Assembly (NCBI GenBank): GCA_002362145.1
Contig: DETX01000074.1
Coordinates: 1 to 12,681 of the forward strand
DNA from: Clostridiales bacterium UBA3277
Lineage (GTDB): Bacteria; Bacillota; Clostridia; Oscillospirales; Oscillospiraceae
Direction: 5' to 3'
Length of the DNA stretch: 12,681 bases
Shown: positions 1 to 6,660 of the stretch, in pieces
How the letters are laid out: each line of letters begins with the position of its first letter
Numbering within the stretch: position 1 is the stretch's first letter
Notes under the pieces: model-generated
What the model was told of the DNA's origin: nothing
Seen by the model: the letters and a program-made list of their open reading frames with translations, nothing else
The model's database searches: none
Translations under genes and position numbers: made by a program

Positions 1-453
1 CAGGTACAGCCGGGAGAAGGCCACGAGACAGGCGAGAATCAGGGCGGGGATGCCCATGCGCTTGTCGTTTCGCAGCAGCACCGTGGCCGCCTCGAAGGAG
101 GCGATGGTGTGGCCGGAGGGAAAGGAATAGTCGCTGAGGCCCTTTACCAGCAGCTCTATGGTGACGCCGTAGTGCTGAAGCTGGAAGGTGTAGGGCCGTA
201 TTCGCTGGCAGAGGTTTTTCAGGACGATGTTACAGCCGATGAGGCCGAAGATCAGGGCGAAGCCCATGCCGAGGCCCACCTTGCGGGTCTTGGGGATGGC
301 AAGCAGCAGCACCGCCATGGCAATCCAGAAGATGCCGCCCTCGCCGAAAAGGGTGACGATGGGCATGAGCTTGTCCATCAGGGGGGAGCTGAGATTTGCC
401 TGAATCCAGTCCAGGATGGGCAGGTCAAAGGAAATGGCCAAAGAATCAAACAT
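1..453 (-). CDS. PAP2-family membrane phosphatase (partial, C-terminus outside window)
   Basis: Type 2 phosphatidic acid phosphatase family. Members dephosphorylate lipid (pyro)phosphates at the outer membrane face; bacterial ones often recycle undecaprenyl pyrophosphate or act on phosphatidylglycerol phosphate. The 151 visible residues show motif 1 (K79-x6-R86-P87), motif 2 (PSGHT at 112-116) and the first two residues of motif 3 (S147-R148). The motif-3 His and Asp lie beyond the window edge. Hydrophobic segments at about 42-53, 60-78 and 134-147 fit a multi-pass protein. The ATG at 453 follows a perfect TAAGGAGG whose TAA is the stop codon of the upstream gene, so translation is probably coupled. 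It is the last visible gene of the envelope operon starting at 4444. Family is secure; substrate is unknown, with undecaprenyl pyrophosphate a reasonable inference from the glycosyltransferase in the operon. Confidence 0.9.
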   Translation of the reverse strand, partial: MFDSLAISFDLPILDWIQANLSSPLMDKLMPIVTLFGEGGIFWIAMAVLLLAIPKTRKVGLGMGFALIFGLIGCNIVLKNLCQRIRPYTFQLQHYGVTIELLVKGLSDYSFPSGHTIASFEAATVLLRNDKRMGIPALILACLVAFSRLYL

Positions 454-460
454 AGCGTAT

Positions 461-468
461 CCTCCTTA
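461..468 (-). promoter_or_regulatory. Ribosome binding site fused to upstream stop codon
   Basis: The octamer TAAGGAGG, read on the minus strand, contains the stop codon of the 568-residue protein and is also the Shine-Dalgarno site of the PAP2 gene, seven bases before its ATG. The arrangement at 2181-2188 is identical. Together they indicate that the genes are co-transcribed and probably translationally coupled. Confidence 0.8.
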
Positions 469-2172
469 TGCCTGGGGTTCCTGGGCGGCATCCGGCTGAG
501 CGGCAGCCTCCGTCTCCTGGATGACCGAGGAGGCGGCGCCCGCATCTTCAAAGAGGGTGTACAGGGTCATGGGCTCCAGGACATTTCCGGCGGGCAGGGT
601 CACAAGACCGTTTTCATCGGGCTGGAACATGAGCTGCAGGACGGTCTGCCCGTTTTCCTCCACCTCCCGGACCCAGCCGGTAAAGACCTTCCCCTCGGGG
701 ACGTTGGAGATCTTGGGGGCCTGGATGGAGGTGGCGTCGGTGGTGAAGAAGTCGGAGTAGAGCTGGTTGTCTCCCTGCATGAAGGTCAGGCGAACCTTAC
801 CCTGGGGCTGGGACACATCCACGTTGGTGCTGATGGAGCACAGCCACTTGCCGCCGTCGCTTTTCTGGAAGAACATGGACTTGAGGTAGGGGAAATCCCT
901 GGTGGTGGCCCCGCTGGGGGAGGTCATCCGCATGGTCATGGACACCCGCACGGAGAACAGGGAGTCGTTGTACTGGACAAAGTCGGAGACCTGGAAGTCC
1001 ACAAATTCCCGGCTGCCGTAGTCCTGAACCACCACGGCGTTCATATCCATGGACAGAATGTCCTTATAGGCGGAGCCTGCGGGGTCGAAGCACTGGGCCA
1101 GCTTTGCCCGGTCCTTGACCTCCTTGATCATCCACATGTTGTTCATCTCGGCGGCCTTGCGGACGGCCTCGGTCTGCTCCTCGGTAATGGTGTTGGAGGT
1201 GGTGCGCTCGGTGAAGGTTCTGCTTGCCTCGTCGTAGGTCACCTCCATCTGATTGCCCTTGTCGTCAAAGACAGTGACGGTGGGGGTGGCGAAGAGACCG
1301 CTGATCTCCTGGGTGCACATGCTCACGTCGGCCACGCCCTCAGGAAGATATTCCGAGGCGAGGGTTCCGGCCTTCTGAATGGTGTGATCGTCCTCCAGCT
1401 CCACGCCGTTGACCAGGGTCTTGTGGCCGTTGAGCCGGACGATCCGGTAGGTCTCCGTCCGGTCGATGATGACCTCCACGGCGGAGAGCTGCCAGTCGGG
1501 GATCTTGGCGAGCTTCCCCAGGGGGTCGGCGGCCTGGGTGTCCTTGTTCCGGTCCGTCAGGGTGAAGGTGGCCAGCTTCTCGTCCCCCAGACGGATGACG
1601 TACTTCTTGCCGCCGGAGAGGCCCGCGGAGGTCTCCAGGTAGTTCAGGCTCTGCCCGCCCACCTTCTGCTCCATGTAGGCGGCGAAGGCATCCTTGTTTT
1701 CATACAGGGTGTCCTGGGCGCCGGCAGAGGCGTAGATATCTCCCCACTGGGGATTTGTAAAGAGCTGGTCAAACACCTGCTGGGCCTTTACCGTGGGCTG
1801 AGAGGCCTCGTAATCCCGGAGCCAGCCGTTGAGCCAGTTGAGCCCCAGGTAGGTCCCCAGGAAAAAGACCAGAATGAACAGGAAATACAGCGTGTAGAAA
1901 ATGGTGCCGCCCAGGCGGGAGCCCCGCTTGGCGCTCTTCTGGGGGGCGGGACGCTGGCTTTGGGGGGCGGGGGTCCGGTTCTGGGTTCCGGCGGTCCGGT
2001 TTTGGGCCGGACGGGGGACCTGCCGGTTATCCGGCCGCTTTGCCTGGCCCTGATGGGCCGCGGGACGGCGGGCGGGAGGCGGGGAGGCGGGGGCGGCTTC
2101 ACGCTGGGCCAGCAGCTCCTGCACATCGATCTTATTCTCCCGGCTCTTCTGGTCGAATTTGCCTTTGTACAT
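466..2172 (-). CDS. Unrecognised single-pass membrane protein with Pro/Arg/Gln-rich cytoplasmic tail
   Basis: I do not recognise this 568-residue protein. Visible parts: a charged N-terminus (1-25); a low-complexity Pro/Arg/Gln/Ala-rich tail (27-85) with QNRT at 57-60 and 64-67; one strong transmembrane helix (about 90-112) preceded by KSAKRGSR, predicting the N-terminus inside; and a large extracellular part (115-568). Residues 360-450 look like an NTF2-like alpha/beta fold (weak impression). Residues 495-542 (FTGW ... LPAGNVLEPMTLYTLFE) resemble an InlB B-repeat/Flg_new module. The last 25 residues are Ala/Glu/Gln-rich. Cys is scarce and no catalytic motif is evident. It lies between the phosphodiester glycosidase and the PAP2 gene with 12-13-nt gaps, so it probably belongs to the same envelope process as a scaffold, sensor or wall-binding factor. 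Start ATG at 2172 has a good AAGGAGG site. Confidence 0.85.
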   Translation of the reverse strand: MYKGKFDQKSRENKIDVQELLAQREAAPASPPPARRPAAHQGQAKRPDNRQVPRPAQNRTAGTQNRTPAPQSQRPAPQKSAKRGSRLGGTIFYTLYFLFILVFFLGTYLGLNWLNGWLRDYEASQPTVKAQQVFDQLFTNPQWGDIYASAGAQDTLYENKDAFAAYMEQKVGGQSLNYLETSAGLSGGKKYVIRLGDEKLATFTLTDRNKDTQAADPLGKLAKIPDWQLSAVEVIIDRTETYRIVRLNGHKTLVNGVELEDDHTIQKAGTLASEYLPEGVADVSMCTQEISGLFATPTVTVFDDKGNQMEVTYDEASRTFTERTTSNTITEEQTEAVRKAAEMNNMWMIKEVKDRAKLAQCFDPAGSAYKDILSMDMNAVVVQDYGSREFVDFQVSDFVQYNDSLFSVRVSMTMRMTSPSGATTRDFPYLKSMFFQKSDGGKWLCSISTNVDVSQPQGKVRLTFMQGDNQLYSDFFTTDATSIQAPKISNVPEGKVFTGWVREVEENGQTVLQLMFQPDENGLVTLPAGNVLEPMTLYTLFEDAGAASSVIQETEAAAQPDAAQEPQA

Positions 2173-2180
2173 GACGCTTG

Positions 2181-2188
2181 CCTCCTTA
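2181..2188 (-). promoter_or_regulatory. Ribosome binding site fused to upstream stop codon
   Basis: TAAGGAGG on the minus strand combines the TAA stop of the phosphodiester glycosidase gene (2186-2188) with the Shine-Dalgarno sequence for the ATG at 2172, at a spacing of 8 bases. It fixes that start codon and supports co-translation. Confidence 0.8.
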
Positions 2189-3310
2189 CTCCTGGGGCCG
2201 AACCATCCAGAAGTTCGGCATACGTCTCGGCTCGGACTGGAGCAGAGAATAGTTGTTGACGGTGACCACCTGACCGGCCTCGCCGTAGCGGCCGTTGGTA
2301 TCCCGGTACATCATGATGGTGGAGGAGCCGCCGTCCATGTTGCAGGCGTTCACCGCCCCGTATTCCACCATGATGTCGATGATGTCGGCGTAGGTGGCGC
2401 CCATGGAGCCCACCTGACGGCCGTCGGCGCAGACAAAGAGCACCGCGCCGTCGCTGCGCTGGCCCACAGCGGTCCGGGGGTTCCAGCCGGAGGCGGAGTT
2501 GTAGGCGGACATATTGGTCTCGCCGTTGATGATCAGGGCGGGGCCGAAGCAGCAGCCGTCCCGGATGTTCAGCTCGGCAGCCTGCTCCTTGGTCAGGTTC
2601 TTCTGGGAGACCACCAGAATGTCGTCGGTATTAAAGCCCGCGAAGCCCTCCAGATCCGGCTGCTTGCCGGTGGACCAGGCGCAGCTGCCCTTGGACATAA
2701 CCAGACCCAGCGGGGCGCTGCCCACGGTTTTGCTGATGGAGCCGTCATCATTAAAAGCGCCTGCGTTGACGCCGGCGGCGGCGCCCTCGTCCTCCATAGC
2801 CACGTTCAGCCGCTTGCCGGGGATGGCGGTGGAGAAACCGTTATAGGTGGAAAGGCCCATATAGACCCGGGAGGGGTCCTTGATGATCATGATATAGGCG
2901 GTGAAGGTGTCCCCCTCCACAGTGTCGATGCGGATGCCGTCAGGGTAGTCGGCCCATTCGTCCACGGCGTTGGGATCGATGGCGGCATTCTTCTGGATGA
3001 CCACCTGGGAGGTGTTGGTGAGCTCCTCTTCCGGTCCGGCGCTGACCTGGGCCCGGACCTCCGCCACTCCGTCCTCACCGATGAACAGGGCGGGAATCCA
3101 CTTTGTGGCGCTGGGCTCCAGCAGCGTCATGGTCAGAATGCTCCTGGCGGCGGGGGAGGGGCCGTTGAAAATCAGGTTGGCGGCCAGAATCAGGGCGGCC
3201 AGAATCAGAACGATGGTGGTAAAGAGCAGCAGGAAGAACCGGCGGATGATCCGGCCCAGCAGCCCGCCCTTCTTCTTGGGGGTGTATTGCTCCGGGGAAT
3301 TCTTTTTCAT
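2186..3310 (-). CDS. Membrane-anchored phosphodiester glycosidase (NAGPA/DUF2233 family)
   Basis: This 374-residue protein belongs to the family of the mammalian uncovering enzyme (N-acetylglucosamine-1-phosphodiester alpha-N-acetylglucosaminidase). Family members hydrolyse sugar-phosphate-X diesters; bacterial substrates are mostly undefined, but teichoic-acid-like or capsular glycopolymers are plausible. Visible motifs: GVNAGAFN (180-187, the family's G-N-G-x-F region), GPALIING (256-263), NPRTAVGQ (277-284) and MDGGSSTIMMY (325-335, the conserved DGG-SS active-site region). A basic N-terminus (KKK, RRFF) followed by a transmembrane helix at about 24-46 without a clear cleavage site suggests a membrane-anchored extracellular enzyme. 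Residues 50-165 are a less conserved N-terminal region of the ectodomain. ATG at 3310 has an AAGAGG site 8 bases upstream. It sits 12 bases after the GT2/GtrA gene. Fold is confident; substrate is unknown. Confidence 0.9.
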   Translation of the reverse strand: MKKNSPEQYTPKKKGGLLGRIIRRFFLLLFTTIVLILAALILAANLIFNGPSPAARSILTMTLLEPSATKWIPALFIGEDGVAEVRAQVSAGPEEELTNTSQVVIQKNAAIDPNAVDEWADYPDGIRIDTVEGDTFTAYIMIIKDPSRVYMGLSTYNGFSTAIPGKRLNVAMEDEGAAAGVNAGAFNDDGSISKTVGSAPLGLVMSKGSCAWSTGKQPDLEGFAGFNTDDILVVSQKNLTKEQAAELNIRDGCCFGPALIINGETNMSAYNSASGWNPRTAVGQRSDGAVLFVCADGRQVGSMGATYADIIDIMVEYGAVNACNMDGGSSTIMMYRDTNGRYGEAGQVVTVNNYSLLQSEPRRMPNFWMVRPQE

Positions 3311-3322
3311 ATCAGGTACCTC

Positions 3323-4444
3323 TTATTTTTGTAGGGTTGCGGAATCCTCTGGCGTCTTGGGGGCAAAAACCCAGCGCTGCTGGATCATGTAGCTGAGCAC
3401 ATACAGGCAGATCATGACGATGACATAGAGGAAGGTCCGCAGTCCGGTGGCCCGGTCGGAGATCTGGAACAGCCAGTAGAGCCCCTGGGTCAGCAGAACC
3501 TGGGCAGCCATCTGGGGAAGGGCCAGACAGTAGTAGCGGATCATGGCGGTCTTGGTGGAGACCTTCGCCCGGAATACCAGCTTCTTATTCAGGGTGAAAT
3601 TGAGCAGGGAGGAGAGAATCCTGGCCGTCACCCCGGCGCAGGCCGTCAGGAGAAACCCGTGCAGGTGGACCCGCAGGAGCCTGTCCAGCAGGGCGAAGGC
3701 GCCGGTATCCACCACGGCGCACAGAAGGGAGCTGACGGTGTAGCGGAAGAAGTAGGCCAGAATCAGCTTATAGATCCGCCAGGAGTCGTGGATCACCCGG
3801 AAGTGGGAGCTTTTATTCTCCTCGATGTAAACGGTGCGGATTTTAACCTCGTCAAAGGGGATGCCCTGGGACTTAAAGGCCAGAAGCATATTGGTCTCGT
3901 ATTCGAACCGGTCCCCGGCCACCTGAGTAAGGGCCTCCACGGCGTCCCGGGTCAGGCAGCGCAGACCCGTCTGGGTGTCGGAGATGGTCATGCCGCAGAA
4001 AACCTTGAACACCAGGGAGGTGGTGCGGTTGCCGAAGCGGCTCCGGGGGGGAACGTGGTCCAGGGAGAAGTCCCGGCAGCCCAGGACGCAGTGGCCGGTC
4101 CGCAGCATATGCTCGCAGCAGGCTCTGGTGTCCTCGGGGTGGTGCTGATTGTCGCCGTCTACGGTGACCACGCCGTATCCCTGGGGCCGGTTGTCAAGGA
4201 ACCACCGGAAAGCGGTTTTCAGAGCCGCCCCCTTGCCCCGGTTGACTTCGTGCTGGAGCAGGGTGATCTCCGGGTGGGCCGACGCCAGGTCGGTGAAATG
4301 GTGCCGGTTTTCGGGCTTGCTGCCGTCGTTGACCAGGATGATGTCGGAAAAGCCGTATTGGAGCAGGCCGTCAATGACGGCGGTGAGCTTTTCGTCCGGG
4401 TCCAGGGAGGGCAGAACTACGGAAATATTGGATAGGTCTTGCAT
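3323..4444 (-). CDS. Fused GT2 glycosyltransferase and GtrA-like membrane protein
   Basis: A two-part protein of 373 residues. Residues 1-215 are a GT-A fold family 2 glycosyltransferase of the polyprenyl-phosphate sugar synthase type: VNDGS (38-42), VNRGKGAALKTA (67-78), the DxD-like DGDNQHH (96-102), SDTQTGLR (155-162) and FEYETNMLL (180-188). Residues 228-362 form a four-helix GtrA domain (helices at about 231-252, 263-283, 305-326 and 335-355) ending in the typical R-W-V-F. GT2 proteins of this type load a sugar from a nucleotide donor onto undecaprenyl phosphate. GtrA proteins are thought to flip or present that lipid-linked sugar. Fusing both in one chain would couple synthesis to translocation. 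It is the first gene of the four-gene minus-strand operon and has its own promoter at 4500-4527. The Shine-Dalgarno match (GAGGCGG) is modest. Which sugar is used cannot be told. Confidence 0.92.
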   Translation of the reverse strand: MQDLSNISVVLPSLDPDEKLTAVIDGLLQYGFSDIILVNDGSKPENRHHFTDLASAHPEITLLQHEVNRGKGAALKTAFRWFLDNRPQGYGVVTVDGDNQHHPEDTRACCEHMLRTGHCVLGCRDFSLDHVPPRSRFGNRTTSLVFKVFCGMTISDTQTGLRCLTRDAVEALTQVAGDRFEYETNMLLAFKSQGIPFDEVKIRTVYIEENKSSHFRVIHDSWRIYKLILAYFFRYTVSSLLCAVVDTGAFALLDRLLRVHLHGFLLTACAGVTARILSSLLNFTLNKKLVFRAKVSTKTAMIRYYCLALPQMAAQVLLTQGLYWLFQISDRATGLRTFLYVIVMICLYVLSYMIQQRWVFAPKTPEDSATLQK

Positions 4445-4461
4445 ATAACCGCCTCTGTATT

Positions 4462-4487
4462 TTATGAGATGATATAAGTTGTCATAA
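4462..4487. repeat. Inverted repeat in the leader of the envelope operon (candidate operator)
   Basis: TTATGA at 4462-4467 and TCATAA at 4482-4487 are perfect inverted copies separated by 14 bases of AT-rich DNA. They lie between the predicted -10 box (4500-4505) and the start codon (4444) of the GT2/GtrA gene, where a repressor could block transcription. No regulator is assigned. The arms are short, so chance is possible. Confidence 0.3.
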
Positions 4488-4499
4488 TAAACTCAGTAT

Positions 4500-4527
4500 A
4501 CTATAACACATCCGCCCCATTTTGCAA
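4500..4527 (-). promoter_or_regulatory. SigA-type promoter of the envelope operon
   Basis: Read on the minus strand: -35 TTGCAA (4522-4527), 16-base spacer, -10 TATAGT (4500-4505, one mismatch to consensus). The start point would be near 4493, giving a leader of about 48 nt before the GT2/GtrA start at 4444. It is the best promoter-like pair found upstream of this operon. Confidence 0.5.
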
Positions 4528-4584
4528 AGAGGCTTTCGGAAAAATTAAAAGAAATAAAAGAAAAAGTCGCTCCCGGCCGGATTC

Positions 4585-4608
4585 TCCCGGAAAGGGCCCT
4601 TTCCGGGA
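4585..4608. repeat. 24-bp perfect palindrome between divergent genes
   Basis: A perfect palindrome of two 12-base arms without spacer: the left arm TCCCGGAAAGGG is followed directly by its reverse complement. On the minus strand it is followed, about 16 bases later, by a T-rich run (4545-4566), so it could act as a hairpin in minus-strand RNA. It lies upstream of both predicted promoters (envelope operon and ArsR gene), so it may instead be a binding site or an insulating hairpin. Confidence 0.6.
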
Positions 4609-4667
4609 AGCGGACATGGTCTTATCATGTGCCGAAACGGGAAAATCAGCCGAAAAAAAGAAAGTGG

Positions 4668-4696
4668 TTGCAAAAAGCGGACCGCTGGGTTAAAAT
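4668..4696 (+). promoter_or_regulatory. Promoter of the ArsR-family gene with embedded 11-bp inverted repeat
   Basis: -35 TTGCAA (4668-4673), 17-base spacer, -10 TAAAAT (4691-4696, one mismatch). The spacer holds AGCGG-A-CCGCT (4676-4686), a perfect inverted repeat placed where a bound repressor would exclude RNA polymerase. Autoregulation by the ArsR protein would fit, but the repeat is shorter and more GC-rich than known SmtB/CzrA operators, so the link is inference. Confidence 0.5.
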
Positions 4697-4722
4697 AGGG
4701 AAAAGAAAGGGGTGTGGATTTC

Positions 4723-5007
4723 ATGCCGGACAAGGAAACACTGGAAAAAATCGCGGATCTGTTCAAGGGCTTTGCGGACGCCACCCGGGTGAATATTCTC
4801 TCCCTTTTGGTGGAGCGGGAGCTGTGCGTCACGGACATCGCCTCGGCGGTGGAGCTGAGCCAGAGCGCCATTTCCCACCAGCTGCGCATCCTCAAGCAGA
4901 TGCAGCTCATCCGCCAGCGCCGGGAGGGGAAGAACATCCTCTACTCTCTGGCCGACGACCACGTCAAGACCATTTTGCAGATGGGCTTGGAGCACGTGCT
5001 GGAATAG
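4723..5007 (+). CDS. ArsR/SmtB-family metal-responsive repressor with alpha5-type site
   Basis: A small winged-helix DNA-binding protein of 94 residues; such proteins repress as dimers and release DNA on binding metal. The core ADATRVNILSLL, then the recognition region (about 41-63, LSQSAISHQLRILKQ) and the wing (RQRREGKNILYSL) match the family. Near the C-terminus, D78-x-H80-x10-H91-x2-E94 has exactly the spacing of the SmtB alpha5 zinc site (D104, H106, H117, E120); CzrA has His at the fourth position. The alpha3 Cys motif (ELCVCD in CadC/SmtB relatives) is reduced to ELCVTD with one Cys. This suggests a Zn(II)-type (or Co/Ni) sensor rather than an arsenic or cadmium sensor. ATG 4723 is preferred because GAAAGGGG ends 10 bases upstream; an in-frame GTG at 4714 would have almost no spacer. 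It is a single-gene unit with no metal pump visible nearby. Confidence 0.9.
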   Translation: MPDKETLEKIADLFKGFADATRVNILSLLVERELCVTDIASAVELSQSAISHQLRILKQMQLIRQRREGKNILYSLADDHVKTILQMGLEHVLE

Positions 5008-5027
5008 GCAGTCCCCAAAACAATCGA

Positions 5028-5057
5028 AACGCCTCCGGTGGAACCGGAGGCGTTTTT
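5028..5057. terminator. Strong intrinsic terminator between convergent genes
   Basis: A 12-bp perfect stem (AACGCCTCCGGT / ACCGGAGGCGTT) with loop GGA, then TTTTT on the plus strand, 20 bases after the ArsR stop codon. On the minus strand the same hairpin begins within a few bases of the ABC ATPase stop and is followed by TTTCGATTGTTTT, so it probably ends both transcripts, more strongly in the plus direction. Confidence 0.9.
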
Positions 5058-5058
5058 G

Positions 5059-5781
5059 TTATAGAACCTTGGAAAGAAAATCCTTCAGTCTGGGATTCTG
5101 GGGATTTCCGAAGAGCTCGGCGGGGGTGTTCTGTTCCAGGATCTGGCCGTCATCCATGAAGAGCACCCGGCTGCCCACTTCCCGGGCGAAGCCCATCTCG
5201 TGGGTGACCACCACCATGGTCATGCCGTCGTCGGCCAGCTCCCGCATGACCTCCAGCACCTCGCCCACCATTTCCGGGTCCAGAGCGGAGGTGGGCTCGT
5301 CGAAGAGCATAACCTTGGGGTTCATGGCCAGGGCCCGGACAATGGCAATCCGCTGCTTCTGTCCGCCGGAGAGCTGACCCGGATAGGCTTCCGCCTTGTC
5401 CGCCAGACCCACCCGGGTCAGCAGCTGCATGGCCTTTTCCGCGGCTTCCTGGGGCTTCATGAGCCCGGTGCGCACCGGAGCCAGGGTGATGTTTTTGAGG
5501 ATGGTCATATTGGGGAAGAGGTTGAAGTGCTGAAAGACCATGCCCATGTTCCGGCGGACTAGATTGATGTCCACCTTGGGGTCCGTCAGCTCCACGCCCT
5601 CAAACTGGATGGAGCCGGAGGTGGGCTGCTCCAAAAGGTTCAGGCTGCGCAGGAAGGTGGATTTTCCGGAGCCGGAGGGCCCGATGATGACCACCTTTTC
5701 CCCGGGGTAGATATGCTCGTGGATATGCTTGAGGACCTGATGGTCCCCGAAGGACTTGCAAAGATCATGAACGACGATCAC
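5059..5781 (-). CDS. Amino acid ABC transporter ATP-binding protein (GlnQ-like)
   Basis: The cytoplasmic ATPase of a polar amino acid importer, 240 residues, the usual size for GlnQ/HisP proteins. Motifs: Walker [10 protein letters not shown] (34-42), Q-loop Q84 (VFQHFNLFP), ABC signature LSGGQ (137-141), Walker B VMLFDEP (157-163), D-loop SALD (165-168) and switch H194 (VVTHEMGFA). The open frame extends upstream to 5850, but those residues do not fit the family. A GTG at 5781 lies 10 bases after a perfect AAGGAGG and gives the expected N-terminus [12 protein letters not shown]. The first 17 bases overlap the end of the permease gene, suggesting translational coupling. It is the last gene of the operon, ending at the shared terminator. 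Substrate cannot be fixed from sequence. Confidence 0.95.
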   Translation of the reverse strand: MIVVHDLCKSFGDHQVLKHIHEHIYPGEKVVIIGPSGSGKSTFLRSLNLLEQPTSGSIQFEGVELTDPKVDINLVRRNMGMVFQHFNLFPNMTILKNITLAPVRTGLMKPQEAAEKAMQLLTRVGLADKAEAYPGQLSGGQKQRIAIVRALAMNPKVMLFDEPTSALDPEMVGEVLEVMRELADDGMTMVVVTHEMGFAREVGSRVLFMDDGQILEQNTPAELFGNPQNPRLKDFLSKVL

Positions 5782-6529
5782 TTTGACGCAGCCTCCTTTC
5801 AAGAAGAGATACCAGATAGCTGAAAATAATGACCAGCAGCAGATACACACAGGCGATGCCGAGCAGCGGCAGCATCTGCTCGTAGGTCCGGCCGTAGATG
5901 GCCTGGGCGGCGTAGAGCAGCTCCTTGCCGCCGATGACGGTGATCAGGGAGGTATCCTTCAGCAAAATGATGAACTCGTTGCCAAGAGAGGGGAGAATGG
6001 CCTTGAAGGCCTGGGGAATGACGATAAAGCGCATGGTGTCGAAGTAGTTAAGACCCAGGCTCCGTCCGGCCTCGGCCTGGCCGGGGTCCAGGGCCATGAG
6101 GCCGCCCCGGATGATCTCGGAGACATAGGCGCCGGAGTTGATGCCCAGGGTCAGGGCGCCCACCATGGTGTAGTTTCGGGAGGAGGAGAACACCACAAAG
6201 CTCATGATGAGCAGCTGCACCATCATGGGGGTGCCCCGGATCACGGTGACGTAGACCTGGCAGATGCCGTTGAGCAGACCCAGAAGGGGATTTTTTCTGC
6301 CGGGCCGCTGCTGGTCGTGGGAGGTCCGGATCACAGAGACGATGACGCCGAGAATCACGCCCAGCGCAAGGGCCAGGGCGGTGACCAGCAGGGTGGTGCC
6401 CACGCCGTTCAGATAGGACAGCCACCGGTCGTTTTCCAAAAATGCCTGATAGAAATATACGTAAAATTTTTGCCAGCCGGAGGCTTCGCCCGCCCGGACC
6501 AGGATTTTCCATGCTTCGTATAGCTCCAC
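5765..6529 (-). CDS. Amino acid ABC transporter permease (HisM/GlnP family)
   Basis: Membrane subunit of the importer, 254 residues, probably acting as a homodimer because only one permease gene is present. The cytoplasmic EAA loop that docks to the ATPase is clear: [11 protein letters not shown] (150-160), then IPQAF and LPSLGNEF, followed by [12 protein letters not shown] (189-200), typical of the HisMQ subfamily. Hydrophobic segments lie at about 43-68, 84-114, 121-133, 184-207 and 218-242. About 35 residues precede the first helix, including an aromatic, possibly amphipathic stretch (20-40), longer than in many relatives. Start choice: GTG at 6529 lies 8 bases after AAGGAG (6538-6543), whereas an in-frame GTG at 6538 would overlap that site. 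It overlaps the ATPase gene by 17 bases. Confidence 0.93.
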   Translation of the reverse strand: MELYEAWKILVRAGEASGWQKFYVYFYQAFLENDRWLSYLNGVGTTLLVTALALALGVILGVIVSVIRTSHDQQRPGRKNPLLGLLNGICQVYVTVIRGTPMMVQLLIMSFVVFSSSRNYTMVGALTLGINSGAYVSEIIRGGLMALDPGQAEAGRSLGLNYFDTMRFIVIPQAFKAILPSLGNEFIILLKDTSLITVIGGKELLYAAQAIYGRTYEQMLPLLGIACVYLLLVIIFSYLVSLLERRLRQSDRRS

Positions 6530-6537
6530 GTTCCACA

Positions 6538-6543
6538 CTCCTT
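6538..6543 (-). promoter_or_regulatory. Ribosome binding site deciding the permease start
   Basis: AAGGAG on the minus strand, 8 bases before GTG 6529. The upstream in-frame GTG (6536-6538) overlaps the site itself, so it is unlikely to be used. Confidence 0.7.
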
Positions 6544-6569
6544 ATATTATAGATAACCTTGCCGGTTTC

Positions 6570-6598
6570 CGGAAAACCGCAGCGGATGCGGCTTTCCG
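6570..6598 (-). other. Second hairpin in the lipoprotein-permease gap
   Basis: On the minus strand, an 11-bp stem (CGGAAAGCCGC / GCGGTTTTCCG, one G-U pair) with a 7-base loop, without a U-run. It follows the terminator-like hairpin at 6607-6645 and lies about 30 bases before the permease ribosome binding site. It may stabilise the 5' end of processed permease-ATPase mRNA. This role is inference. Confidence 0.5.
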
Positions 6599-6606
6599 CA
6601 GACAGG

Positions 6607-6645
6607 CAAAAACGGACCCAAAGGGCGGCGGACCCGCCCTTTGGG
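6607..6645 (-). terminator. Terminator-like hairpin between binding-protein and permease genes
   Basis: On the minus strand, a perfect 12-bp stem (CCCAAAGGGCGG / CCGCCCTTTGGG) with a 5-base loop, then TCCGTTTTTG, starting 15 bases after the stop codon of the binding-protein gene. No good promoter follows it before the permease, so partial read-through is the simplest reading. That would make binding protein in excess over permease and ATPase, as is common in such operons. Confidence 0.8.
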
Positions 6646-6660
6646 ATATCGTTTTGATCG

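Noticed and set aside
109..2259. 716-residue plus-strand open frame opposite the envelope genes
   Set aside because: It lies antisense to two real genes with clear ribosome binding sites. Its product is Gly/Leu/Val/His-rich low complexity, the usual shadow of GC-rich codons, and it crosses gene boundaries.
2159..3334. 391-residue plus-strand open frame opposite the phosphodiester glycosidase
   Set aside because: Shadow frame of similar Gly/Ala/Val/His composition; the minus-strand protein has recognisable family motifs.
5782..5850. Upstream extension of the ATPase gene to 5850
   Set aside because: The extra residues overlap the permease C-terminus and do not match the ATPase family; GTG 5781 has a perfect ribosome binding site at 10 bases.
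6546..6551. TATAAT on the minus strand just before the permease gene
   Set aside because: A start 6-7 bases downstream would fall in the ribosome binding site, and no acceptable -35 box lies 16-18 bases upstream.
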